From an uncultured Dolosicoccus sp. (GTDB taxonomy: Bacteria > Bacillota > Bacilli > Lactobacillales > Aerococcaceae): DNA of 57,592 bases. The notes under the pieces were generated by a model. That model saw nothing but the letters and a program-made list of their open reading frames with translations, searched no databases and was not told the DNA's origin. Positions 9,034 to 18,380 of this stretch are shown in pieces. The DNA lies in contig CALYPW010000002.1 in the NCBI GenBank assembly GCA_945278685.1, positions 1 through 57,592 on the forward strand. The letters run 5' to 3'. The translations under genes were made by a program, and so were the position numbers. Each line of letters begins with the position of its first letter. The stretch's first letter is position 1.

Positions 9034-10878
9034 TTAAACACCCCAACTATCATCAAAATCATCAAACACTTCATAAGGCAATTCAAAATAAAAGGTTGAA
9101 CCGCGTCCTTCGATACTTATGGCACCGATCTTACCACCATGCAATTCAATGATTTCCCGAGAAATGGCTAAGCCTAAACCAGTACCGCCTTCCCCACTGT
9201 TTCTCGCTTTGTCCACACGGTAAAAGCGTTCAAACAAATGATCCAAATCTTTTCGTGGGACACCAATTCCATAATCCTTGACTGTGAAACGAATCTTATC
9301 AGCTGTTTCACCAATTGAAATTAGAATTTCGCCACCGTCGGGTGAGTATTTTATCGCGTTATTAATCAGATTGTCCATGACCTGAATGATTCGATCTTGG
9401 TCAATCTCTACATAAAGATCTCGAGCGGTGAATTCGGTGTTTAAGCGGATGTTGGTAACCTGGCCACTATCAACGGCTAATTTAAAGCGATCGATCACGT
9501 GATTGGCCAAGGCTTTAAAATCCACAAATTCTTTATCCAAGACCATCTGGCCACCATCCATTTTGGAGAGATCCAGGAGATTACTAATCATGCGAATCAT
9601 GCGATACGTTTCTGATTGAATCACACCCAAGAATTTCGGTGCAATCTCCTCATCCTTCCAAGCTCCATTGGCCAGAACCTCTGAGTAATTTTTGATACTT
9701 GTCAATGGCGTCCGCAATTCGTGGGACACGTTGGAGACAAATTCGCGACGCTCTCGTTCTGCTTGGGCTTGTTCGGTGATATCTGTAAGTACACACACTA
9801 AACCGGTGACGAAGCCAGATTCTCGGCGGATCGCTGAAAATTCAGCATTTAATATAAAGTCAATGCCACCTTCTTGGCGGTTCAACGTGATCTTCACTTC
9901 TGAGGTGAGTAAATCGTAGACTTCATAATCTTCAACATCCAATAATTTCAAGATGGGAAAGCCCAGAGCATTCTCTTGAGCCACATTTAAGAAAGACAAG
10001 GCTCGGTCATTGACGAGAATGACATTTCCATAACTGTCTGTAGCGATCACGCCATCCGTCATATAACGCAAGACACTGTCCAATCGCTGACTTTCAGCTT
10101 CTGTTGACTCTTGAGCTTCTCTAACCTTGTCCGAGAGGTCATTGACCGTCAAGGTCAGCTCTCCCAACTCGTCTTTTCCATAGACTTCCGCAGGATATTC
10201 GTAAATTCCTTCGGAAATCCGAATGGCTTGCTGACGAATTTGATCAATCGGACGGGTCAATCCTTGAGACAAGAAGAGGGAAACGATCAGTCCACCAATA
10301 ATCGCCACAGCTCCCGAACGAATAAATAAATCCAAGACCTCGTCTCTTTGTTTCATAATTTCGCTCATGTCTGCGCGAATAAGAACAGCCCCCAACACCC
10401 GAGCGCTGTCGGTTGATTGGATGGGCTTAATCAACTGATAAGTGTATTGTTTCGTATCCGCATTGTATTCTTCTACATCAAAAGAGCGCTGGTTGACTAG
10501 AGCATTTTTTACATTGGGTTCATCCACTCTATTTCCCTCAGCGCTCCTCACAGAGGGTGTATTCACGGCGATAATGTATTCATCCGTATTGATTAATTGT
10601 ACTTCGATGTGGTCCGGAGAAGTCGTAAAAGACGCCAGGGATTGATCCAAGCGTTCTTTACGTTCTTTTCCATGGCTCTCTTCTAAAATAGGAACCACAT
10701 TATGGATCAACAATTCTGCTTGCGTGTTAATTTGGCTTTTGAAACTAGCCGTTGATTCCTCTTCCAACCGATTAATAAAGAAGATCGAGATAAATTGGAA
10801 AGTAATCAACAAGATAAACATGAAAAGCAAAGGAATTTTTAAATAAATGGATTGAAACACGTTAAAACTACGTTTCAT
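9034..10878 (-). CDS. walK: Cell-wall metabolism sensor histidine kinase WalK
   Basis: Two TMs, HAMP, PAS, H-box FVSNVSHELRTPLTSIKNYSE, N-box, G-boxes GEGGTGLGLAISREI. Confidence 0.97.
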   Translation of the reverse strand: MKRSFNVFQSIYLKIPLLFMFILLITFQFISIFFINRLEEESTASFKSQINTQAELLIHNVVPILEESHGKERKERLDQSLASFTTSPDHIEVQLINTDEYIIAVNTPSVRSAEGNRVDEPNVKNALVNQRSFDVEEYNADTKQYTYQLIKPIQSTDSARVLGAVLIRADMSEIMKQRDEVLDLFIRSGAVAIIGGLIVSLFLSQGLTRPIDQIRQQAIRISEGIYEYPAEVYGKDELGELTLTVNDLSDKVREAQESTEAESQRLDSVLRYMTDGVIATDSYGNVILVNDRALSFLNVAQENALGFPILKLLDVEDYEVYDLLTSEVKITLNRQEGGIDFILNAEFSAIRRESGFVTGLVCVLTDITEQAQAERERREFVSNVSHELRTPLTSIKNYSEVLANGAWKDEEIAPKFLGVIQSETYRMIRMISNLLDLSKMDGGQMVLDKEFVDFKALANHVIDRFKLAVDSGQVTNIRLNTEFTARDLYVEIDQDRIIQVMDNLINNAIKYSPDGGEILISIGETADKIRFTVKDYGIGVPRKDLDHLFERFYRVDKARNSGEGGTGLGLAISREIIELHGGKIGAISIEGRGSTFYFELPYEVFDDFDDSWGV

Positions 10879-10882
10879 TTAT

Positions 10883-11581
10883 TTACTCCACTTCGGGTTC
10901 TTTCAAGAAGTAACCAACCCCGCGACGCGTCATAATGTATTCAGGCTGACTTGGATTGTCTTCTACCTTTTCGCGCAAGCGACGAACAGTCACATCTACC
11001 GTCCGCACATCTCCAAAATAATCGTAACCCCAAACAGTCTCCAATAAGTCTTCTCGGCGCATGACCTGTCCAAGGTGCTCGGCTAGGTAATTGATCAGCT
11101 CAAATTCACGATGAGTCAATTCAATCTCTTCCCCACGCTTGGAAACAATAAAAGCGTCTTGGTGAACGATGAGATGTCCTACCTTGATTTCGTTGGTGTC
11201 TGTTCGTTGTTCCAAGCTCTTGCGGCGCAGGTTTGCTTTAATACGGGCGACCAATTCACGCAGATTATACGGTTTGGTCACATAATCGTCGGCCCCAATT
11301 TCCAAACCGAGAACTTTGTCAATTTCAGAGTCCTTGGCGGTCAACATAATGATGGGCACGTTACTCACTTCGCGCACCTTGCGACACACATCCAGTCCGT
11401 CAACTTTTGGCAACATCCAGTCCAGCAATATCAGATCAATGTCTAATTCCTCATCTGCAAACATCTCGAGGGCCTCCTCGCCATCGAACGCTTGAACCAC
11501 CTGCAAATTTTCTTGTTCTAATTGATGTGCCAAGATGTTAGAAATCGATTCTTCATCTTCAACAATTAAAATTGTGTCCAT
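10883..11581 (-). CDS. walR: Response regulator WalR (OmpR family)
   Basis: Receiver + winged-helix; [24 protein letters not shown]...; ORF track start at 11605 is probably an upstream extension (RBS AGGAGT precedes the 11581/11587 ATG). Confidence 0.96.
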   Translation of the reverse strand: MDTILIVEDEESISNILAHQLEQENLQVVQAFDGEEALEMFADEELDIDLILLDWMLPKVDGLDVCRKVREVSNVPIIMLTAKDSEIDKVLGLEIGADDYVTKPYNLRELVARIKANLRRKSLEQRTDTNEIKVGHLIVHQDAFIVSKRGEEIELTHREFELINYLAEHLGQVMRREDLLETVWGYDYFGDVRTVDVTVRRLREKVEDNPSQPEYIMTRRGVGYFLKEPEVE

Positions 11582-11698
11582 TACCATCACTCCTTTTGAT
11601 ACCAAAGATGAAAATGTCTGATTTCATGATTATTTTTCTCGTAAGTGTAACAATTAGTATAACAAAAAAATCGCTTGAAATCATCTTCTGACCATAAC

Positions 11699-11729
11699 AA
11701 AAGAGACTTGCCACGAAGCAAGTCTCTGA
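11699..11729 (-). terminator. Intrinsic terminator after L,D-transpeptidase gene
   Basis: Reverse strand AGAGACTTGCTTCGTGGCAAGTCTCTTTT. Confidence 0.75.
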
Positions 11730-11737
11730 GGGTGTCT

Positions 11738-13123
11738 TTAATTGTAAATCATGACTGGCATTCCGAGTTCAACTTCTTCGAAGAAGTCTGCCATCACATG
11801 AGGCGGGACGTTGATACAACCCTGGGAGCCCGCATAGGTATAAGCGTTTCCACCGAAGGACCCTTGCCAGTTGGCATCGTGAATTCCTTGTCCGGTGTCA
11901 TCAAAAGGTATCCACCAGGACACTGGTTGGCGGTAAGAAGTGTTCAGTTGAACATTGGTCCCTACAAGGGTTGCGTTTCTATCCATGCTCCAAACTGCGT
12001 AAGCACCCGGAATTGTCTCACTGGAACCGGCAAAACCAGAAACGATCGGTGTTTCCATGACCAATTTGCCGTCCTTGTACAGCCACATGTGCTGATTTTG
12101 TAAATCGATTTCAATATAATCGTCTCCGACGGAGTTTGGATCGCCACTGCCGTAACCTGTTCCGTTAACCACTGGTTCAACAACTCCTTCAGCTCCTGAA
12201 ACGATGTGGTTAGCAAGAATCGCTGCTGTTTCTTGGCTATCAATGGACCAGCCGAGGGTTCCCGGCAATACTTCCACAGTTCCACGCAAAGTACTTTCGA
12301 ATTCACGAACAATGTCATAGGTTTCATACTTCTCCGCAATTGAGTCAATATATTCGGCCACTTTGTGTTTGTTGATGACTAGATTGTTGGCATCATCAAA
12401 GTAAATCCATTGCTTGATGAGATCACCTTCAATGACCTCTTCTTTACCAGCAATTTCCCAGACTACCTGGTTAGTGGATAGTTCGTGAATGCGGTCCATG
12501 ACAGAAGTAATGGCTTCATCTTCACTTTTAACTTCAGGTTCCAAATAGGCCATCTTCACATCGACAATATCTTCCCCCGTTTGAAGGGCTTCAACGATGT
12601 GGGCTTTCACCTGCTCATTGTCCAGCTGATTCCCTGCTTCTTCAGGTTTTACATAAAAGCCTTCTTCTTCAGAAAATTCAATCTCTGCATTCTTCCCCGG
12701 TGTTCGTTCATCATTTTTTAAGCCCATTTCTTCGAGAACTTTTGTCAACTTCTCATCGTTGACGGTAATGTTCTCGGCCAGGTTGTTCTTGAATTTTGAT
12801 TCACTAAAGATATATATGGGCCATTTGGCTGGATCTTGCTTAGCAAAATCCGCAGCTAGGACGGCATCAATGTCCATGTCTCCGTCTAGTTCTCCTAAAG
12901 TCAACACACCCAATTCTTTACCGTCTTCTTGAACGGTCACTTGGGTTTTATTCATTTCTTCTTCAATTGTTTGCTTGGCTTCATCAATTGTTTTATTTCC
13001 AATTGCGACACTGCCAAATTGTGTATTCGCTTGGAATCGATCAGCGTAATAACCTACCCCTCCAAAATAAGCAACAACTAGTACTGCTATAAATATAAAG
13101 GTACCAATAACTTTCCTGCGCAT
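11738..13123 (-). CDS. L,D-transpeptidase (YkuD) with N-terminal peptidoglycan-binding (PG_binding_4-like) region
   Basis: YIEIDLQNQHMWLYKDGKLVMETPIVSG and catalytic GSQGCINVPP; N-terminal TM. Confidence 0.92.
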   Translation of the reverse strand: MRRKVIGTFIFIAVLVVAYFGGVGYYADRFQANTQFGSVAIGNKTIDEAKQTIEEEMNKTQVTVQEDGKELGVLTLGELDGDMDIDAVLAADFAKQDPAKWPIYIFSESKFKNNLAENITVNDEKLTKVLEEMGLKNDERTPGKNAEIEFSEEEGFYVKPEEAGNQLDNEQVKAHIVEALQTGEDIVDVKMAYLEPEVKSEDEAITSVMDRIHELSTNQVVWEIAGKEEVIEGDLIKQWIYFDDANNLVINKHKVAEYIDSIAEKYETYDIVREFESTLRGTVEVLPGTLGWSIDSQETAAILANHIVSGAEGVVEPVVNGTGYGSGDPNSVGDDYIEIDLQNQHMWLYKDGKLVMETPIVSGFAGSSETIPGAYAVWSMDRNATLVGTNVQLNTSYRQPVSWWIPFDDTGQGIHDANWQGSFGGNAYTYAGSQGCINVPPHVMADFFEEVELGMPVMIYN

Positions 13124-13263
13124 TTTTCCACCCCTATATATTTGTTTTAGATGATTATTCCTTGTTTTATTAAGGCTCCATATCGTTTCGTCATGGGATT
13201 GTCACAAAACCATAAGAATATCATATGAAAAATATCAATCCATTTCAATGCTAAAACATGGAA

Positions 13264-13548
13264 CTATTGTTCTTCTGTTTCAGTTCCATCATTGTGCTTC
13301 TTATCCGAGTCACAAAGATAATCGTCGACAGCGATTTTTCCGATCAGGTTCGTGAATGACAATGAAGCTATTGATTCGACCGCCTGCCACATCGACGATC
13401 TTTTTTTGCGCGCCGGTCACCTTCCTTGGCGTAGGTTTTCATCCTTTGGCGTTTCAAGGCCATATAGGCGATTTCGATGCTGGCAAATAATCCATTGACA
13501 GAAGTTAAAAATCTTTGTGTGCTTAGAGAGCTGCTTGCGGGCTCCATA
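13264..13548 (-). pseudogene. Remnant of a CNNM/CorC-type (DUF21 + CBS, 'hemolysin') transporter gene
   Basis: Reverse strand fragments: ...SVNGLFASIEIAYMALKRQRMKTYAKEGDRRAKK (DUF21-like N-terminus), then in another frame KIVDVAGGRINSFIVIHEP, then in a third LIGKIAVDDYLCDSDKK...; far too short for an intact gene. Confidence 0.6.
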
Positions 13549-13732
13549 TCTGCCTCAAACTCCTTTATTCTCCTAACTAACAGCTTAGGTTGCCTAATTA
13601 TACCTTATTTTAAAGGCAGGAACAATTTAGATAACTGGCTATTTATTGATCTTTAGTTTCTAAGCGATTAATTGCTGAAGTCAGAGGATTTTGTTAAGAT
13701 GAGTCTCAGAAGTTTATGAAAGGGCTATCTAT

Positions 13733-14365
13733 ATGAGTCTGAACCATTTAATCACCCGTAAAGAAGAATTACACCTCCTCGACGAATCCATGAATGCGCA
13801 GGAAGCCATTGACTTTTTGGAGAAATATCAGTTAAGATGCGCTCCCGTGTTGGACGAAACGACCGATCTTTTCCGTGGAAACGTCTACCGTTTCCATATT
13901 TATCAACATTTTTTCCATCATCCCGACGTTCCCCTAACCTCTCTTCCTGTGACACGTTTTCTCAAAAACGCTACCCGCGTTGTGAAAGTGTCTAGCGCTT
14001 TGATTCAACTTTTTTTTTCCATCAGTGACTTACCTTACATCGCTGTCCTAGATGATTCAAATACCTTTATTGGAATCATTGACCATGACCGCATGCTCGA
14101 GGATGTTTCTAAAAATCTAAGCTTGGGCAATGTGGGATATATTCTGAGCTTTACAACCGAAGACGGTCAGTGGTCCCTGCAACGACTTGTGCGTGGTGTC
14201 CGGCGCCACACAGAACCCTCCTCATTCACTGTCAATTGCAACAGCGAAAAACTCCTTCATGTTCACTTGTTCTTACCACAATCATTAGATCCCATTGATT
14301 TGTCGATTCTCGTTCGTTACCTTGAAAAACGCGTGAGCGACTTGGAAGTTCATGATCTGACTTGA
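13733..14365 (+). CDS. CBS-domain pair protein (possible c-di-AMP binding CbpA/CbpB-like)
   Basis: Two CBS-like repeats (SMNAQEAIDFLEKYQLRCAPVLDETTDLFRGNV; SDLPYIAVLDDSNTFIGIIDHDRMLEDV) plus ACT-like C-terminus. Confidence 0.75.
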   Translation: MSLNHLITRKEELHLLDESMNAQEAIDFLEKYQLRCAPVLDETTDLFRGNVYRFHIYQHFFHHPDVPLTSLPVTRFLKNATRVVKVSSALIQLFFSISDLPYIAVLDDSNTFIGIIDHDRMLEDVSKNLSLGNVGYILSFTTEDGQWSLQRLVRGVRRHTEPSSFTVNCNSEKLLHVHLFLPQSLDPIDLSILVRYLEKRVSDLEVHDLT

Positions 14366-14379
14366 CCTATAAAAATATA

Positions 14380-14425
14380 AAAGCGCTTGATAAATGTTTG
14401 CCACATTTTATCAAGTGCTTATTTT
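14380..14425. terminator. Bidirectional terminator between convergent genes
   Basis: AAGCGCTTGATAAATGT ttgcc ACATTTTATCAAGTGCTT with A/T tracts on both sides. Confidence 0.8.
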
Positions 14426-15066
14426 TATCTGAATTTCCCAAAGAAGGGATTGGTTTGAATTTCTTGGGCGATGGTAGTGACAGGACCATGACCAGAGTAT
14501 AGTCGGTAATGATGGGGAAGAGAGATAATTTCTTTCTCAATTCTTGCCATTAATTCCTCATGGCTGCCTCCGGGAAAATCCGTACGTCCTACGCTGCCTT
14601 GAAAGACCGTGTCGCCGTTGATCACAAACTCTCCGTCTTCAAAAATATAAATCACATGGCCTGGACTGTGACCAGGTGTGAAAGCGACCTTGAAAGGTAT
14701 GTCTCCGATGATTTTTTTACCCATTTCTAGCCAATTTCTCTCGGCAGAACGTTGAGTAAGACCTTGTCCAGAACCTGTTAATCCTGATAAATTAAGGGTC
14801 GCATCCGTTAAAAAATCAGCTTCCTTGGTATGGATGTAGGCGTCGATACCGAATGCATCACGAATGGCATCAACTGCACCGATGTGATCATAATGTCCGT
14901 GCGTTAAAAGAACCGCTTGAGGCTCCCAGCCATTGACATTGATCCAATCAATGATTCGATCAGCCTCTGCTCCTGGATCAATGATTAAGGCTTTTCCTTC
15001 TTCATTATAAACTGCATAAGTATTGGCTTGAATTCGGCCCACCGGCAATGCTGCTACTTTCACCAT
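14425..15066 (-). CDS. MBL-fold metallohydrolase (glyoxalase II-like, YqgX family)
   Basis: LLTHGHYDHIGAVDAIRD, PGHSPGHVIYIFEDGEFVINGDTVFQGSVGRTDFPGG; start set to ATG with RBS AAAAGGAGA rather than ORF-track 15207. Confidence 0.88.
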   Translation of the reverse strand: MVKVAALPVGRIQANTYAVYNEEGKALIIDPGAEADRIIDWINVNGWEPQAVLLTHGHYDHIGAVDAIRDAFGIDAYIHTKEADFLTDATLNLSGLTGSGQGLTQRSAERNWLEMGKKIIGDIPFKVAFTPGHSPGHVIYIFEDGEFVINGDTVFQGSVGRTDFPGGSHEELMARIEKEIISLPHHYRLYSGHGPVTTIAQEIQTNPFFGKFR

Positions 15067-15079
15067 TTTCATTCTCCTT

Positions 15080-16222
15080 TTATTGACGAACATTGACATG
15101 CACACGCGGAACTCGATCACTAATCCCACACACCACTTCATAACCGATGGTATCAGCAACTCGTGCCAAGTCGGATACGTGATTGCTTTGACCTGAGTTT
15201 TGACCAATAAAAGTGACGGTTGTACCCACTGGAAACTCCTTGGGCAAGCGAACCATCAATTGGTCCATATTAATTCTTCCGACAACAGGACATTTCTGTC
15301 CTTGGACCAGAACATCAAAGTTCTGATAACGTCTGAACCAGCCATCCGCATATCCGAGAGGAATTGTCGCGATCCACTCTTTTTCCTGAGTCTTGTAAGT
15401 CGCCCCATAACTAATAAATCGTCCTGGGTCGACTTCTTTAACATAGATTATTGCCGAAACCAAGGATAGAGCCGGCACCAGTCCATAAGGATCTGGCGAA
15501 CGATCTTCTGCATCAATTCCGTACATTCCAATCCCTATTCTGGCAATATCTGTCGGGTAGTCATCTGTCAGATAAGCCATAGCCGTATTCGCATGATGAC
15601 GGTAGGTAACTTCTTCAGGGACTACCTTTAACAAGTCTTGCCAACGTTCCCACTGAGTATCAATGTAGTCTTTAGGGCCTCCAGAAGCTGTCGAGAAATG
15701 AGTGAAAACCCCTTCCCAACGTACCCAGGGATAAGCCTCTAAACCTTTTATAAAAGCAAGAATTTCTTCCGGCTTTTGCAGGCCAATTCTACCCATTCCC
15801 GTATCCAGCGCCAAATGGATGGGCAATTCTTTATCTAACAAATGACGTTGTTGAGTGGTCGTCAATTGGTCTACAGCTTTTTCGAAAAATGCGATTCCTG
15901 AAACTGTTAAGGTCAGATCATAATCAAACACCTCGGCAATCCCTCGTGGATCCGTTAAACCGGTCACCAAAATCGGAACATTCGTGATACCCGCTTGACG
16001 AAGCTCAATGCCCTCGTCGACGGTTGCTACGAACAAACCTTCTACACCAACATCTAAAGCAGCCTTCGCTACTTCCACTGCGCCATGTCCATAGGCATTC
16101 GCTTTGACTGCGACATAGGTGATAATATCTTCGGAGTAATGTTCCTGAATCGTTTTTAAATTCGTTTGAATGGCCCCAAGATCAATAATGGCTTGTGTGG
16201 GCCGGTGTTCACTTGCTCGCAT
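15080..16222 (-). CDS. alr: Alanine racemase
   Basis: PLP-lysine motif VAVKANAYGHGAVEVAKAAL; RIGIGMYGIDAEDR; overlaps acpS by 14 nt. Confidence 0.97.
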   Translation of the reverse strand: MRASEHRPTQAIIDLGAIQTNLKTIQEHYSEDIITYVAVKANAYGHGAVEVAKAALDVGVEGLFVATVDEGIELRQAGITNVPILVTGLTDPRGIAEVFDYDLTLTVSGIAFFEKAVDQLTTTQQRHLLDKELPIHLALDTGMGRIGLQKPEEILAFIKGLEAYPWVRWEGVFTHFSTASGGPKDYIDTQWERWQDLLKVVPEEVTYRHHANTAMAYLTDDYPTDIARIGIGMYGIDAEDRSPDPYGLVPALSLVSAIIYVKEVDPGRFISYGATYKTQEKEWIATIPLGYADGWFRRYQNFDVLVQGQKCPVVGRINMDQLMVRLPKEFPVGTTVTFIGQNSGQSNHVSDLARVADTIGYEVVCGISDRVPRVHVNVRQ

Positions 16223-16625
16223 TGGAAGATCCCTCTTTTGTTTCTCTGAATTGCTTTAATTGCTTGTCTAATTCTTTTTGCGTTAAATTAAGTACAACCG
16301 TAGCAGTCGCGTAAGCATGACTGTGAGAAATAGATACACCAATCGAATCAACGATTGGTGCATACTCAAAGATCGGCGCACCAGATGCTGCGGGAACGAT
16401 CGAAATATCTGTAAATCGGATCTTTCCGATTCCTGTACCTAAAGCTTTGACATAAGCTTCTTTGGCGGAAAATCTTCCCGCCAAGAAACTCATCTGTCGC
16501 TCATCATTAAAAGAATTAAATAGATCCAATTCCTTCGGTGAAAGTACACGCTCAGCAAAACGTTTATTTTTCTCGTATGCTTGAGCGATGCGTTCTATTT
16601 CAACAATGTCTGTTCCTACAAACAT
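16209..16625 (-). CDS. acpS: Holo-[acyl-carrier-protein] synthase
   Basis: GTDIVEIERIAQAYEKNKRFAERVLSPKEL, AGRFSAKEAYVKALGTG, SISHSHAYA. Confidence 0.97.
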   Translation of the reverse strand: MFVGTDIVEIERIAQAYEKNKRFAERVLSPKELDLFNSFNDERQMSFLAGRFSAKEAYVKALGTGIGKIRFTDISIVPAASGAPIFEYAPIVDSIGVSISHSHAYATATVVLNLTQKELDKQLKQFRETKEGSSNASK

Positions 16626-16650
16626 GGATGTCCTCTCCTATGCTGGTCGA

Positions 16651-18183
16651 TTAATCAGATCTTTTAGTGATTGTATAGCTACGATCCACGGATCGGTTGC
16701 GGCGACGGTTGTTGTTTTGACTTCGGCCGCCACCTTCTTCTGCGCGGTGATTGCGACGGCGACGATTGTCACGGCGACCACCTTGCTGGTTTCGATTACC
16801 ACCACGGCGTTGGTTGTGACGACGTCCACCACGACCACCGCGACCACCACGGCCTCCACGTCCAGATGGTAAATCTCTTTGCGGGGAAATATTGACTTCA
16901 ATCTCAGTGTTGTCCGTTACAATTTCTGAGAGCAAAGCTGCCACTAAATCAACAGAATCATAGTGCTGAAGCAACAGTTGCGCGGCTTCTTTTTGTTCGT
17001 TGATTTGACCGTTTTCAATGGATTCGTTAATTTTATCAATCAGTTGTTGAATTTGTCCTGCTTGGGCCTCCGTAGAGGTTGGCGGATTCAATGGGGTCAT
17101 TTGCTTCTTGGTCAAGTTTTCGATCACACGCAAGTAGCTCATTTCGGAAGGAGTTACAAAGGTGATGGATTCACCTTCGCTTCCGGCACGACCAGTTCGA
17201 CCAATTCGGTGTACGTAACTTTCTGGGTCTTGAGGAATGTCATAGTTGTAGACATGAGTAACCCCGGAAATGTCTAATCCACGAGCAGCTACGTCTGTCG
17301 CCACTAATAACTCTACACGTCCACGGCGAAATTCATCGATGACGCGCATGCGCTTTTCCTGAGGAACATCCCCATGAATTTGCTCCGCGTTGTAACCGCG
17401 AATATTTAATCCACGGGCCACTTCGTCCACACGTTTACGTGTGCGGTTAAAAACAATGGCTTGTTGAGGGTTTTGGACATCTAACAAACGAGTTAAAACA
17501 TCAAACTTCTCACCATCGCGACACTTGACGAAGTATTGATCAATTAAATCAGCAGTCATTTCCGTCGCTTTAATCTGGACGTGCTCTGGATTCTTTAAGA
17601 ATTGCTGACCCAGGGCCTTGATTTCTGGAGGCATGGTCGCTGAAAACAGAAGTGTTTGACGAGTGTCTGGTGTTTGGCGCACGATGGCTTTAATGTCATC
17701 AATGAATCCCATGTTCAGCATTTCGTCAGCTTCATCCAGAACCAAAGTTTCTAAACCACTGAGATCAAGAACACCACGATTGATTAAATCTAACAAGCGA
17801 CCAGGAGTTCCGACAATAATATCTGGCTGATTGCGCTTAATATGATTAATTTGTCGACCGATGGGAGAACCACCGTAAACCACATAAACACCAGACTTTA
17901 ATTCTTTGCTTAGACGATAAATCTCTTCTTGTACTTGGATGGCCAATTCACGCGTCGGCGCAATGACCAACCCTTGCAGTTTGTCCTGCTTGGTTAACTT
18001 GTTTAACATCGGTAAACCGAACGCACATGTTTTTCCAGTACCTGTTTGTGCTTGACCGATCAGGTCGCGTCCTTGCAAGGCAACTGGAATGGATTGTTGT
18101 TGAATGGGTGTAGGTTCTTCAAACCCTAATTCTTCCAGAGCCTTTAATAATGGGGCTTTTAAATCTAAATCTGTAAATTTCAA
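16651..18183 (-). CDS. cshA: DEAD-box RNA helicase CshA with RGG/Arg-Asn-rich tail
   Basis: AQTGTGKT, VLDEADEMLNMGF, SATMP, HRIGRTGRAG; C-terminal GRGGRGGRGGRGGRRHNQRRGG. Confidence 0.96.
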   Translation of the reverse strand: MKFTDLDLKAPLLKALEELGFEEPTPIQQQSIPVALQGRDLIGQAQTGTGKTCAFGLPMLNKLTKQDKLQGLVIAPTRELAIQVQEEIYRLSKELKSGVYVVYGGSPIGRQINHIKRNQPDIIVGTPGRLLDLINRGVLDLSGLETLVLDEADEMLNMGFIDDIKAIVRQTPDTRQTLLFSATMPPEIKALGQQFLKNPEHVQIKATEMTADLIDQYFVKCRDGEKFDVLTRLLDVQNPQQAIVFNRTRKRVDEVARGLNIRGYNAEQIHGDVPQEKRMRVIDEFRRGRVELLVATDVAARGLDISGVTHVYNYDIPQDPESYVHRIGRTGRAGSEGESITFVTPSEMSYLRVIENLTKKQMTPLNPPTSTEAQAGQIQQLIDKINESIENGQINEQKEAAQLLLQHYDSVDLVAALLSEIVTDNTEIEVNISPQRDLPSGRGGRGGRGGRGGRRHNQRRGGNRNQQGGRRDNRRRRNHRAEEGGGRSQNNNRRRNRSVDRSYTITKRSD

Positions 18184-18247
18184 TGTATACTTCCTCTTCT
18201 TCTATTGGAATTCTTTTCTTCATCTTCATCAGTGATTTTCATCGATA

Positions 18248-18299
18248 AAAAAGCCGCACGAAACAACTCACTAACGGGTGGTGTATGTCCTGCGACTTC
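18248..18299 (-). terminator. Terminator-like hairpin in the murF-cshA intergenic region
   Basis: Reverse strand AGTCGCA...TGCGGCTTTTTT; could end murF transcription or be a cshA leader attenuator. Confidence 0.5.
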
Positions 18300-18380
18300 A
18301 TGCCGACTCTCGAAAGAATCATTTATATATCGAATTTGTTTTCACTCACATAAACAGCTTACCACTTTTTGTTAACAAAC

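Noticed and set aside
16588-16901. Open frames on both strands with VVAVVVVDVV / TTTATTTAST-type translations
   Set aside because: They are antisense/out-of-frame readings of the repetitive GGTCGTGGTGGTCG-type codons of the cshA RGG tail; low complexity, not genes.
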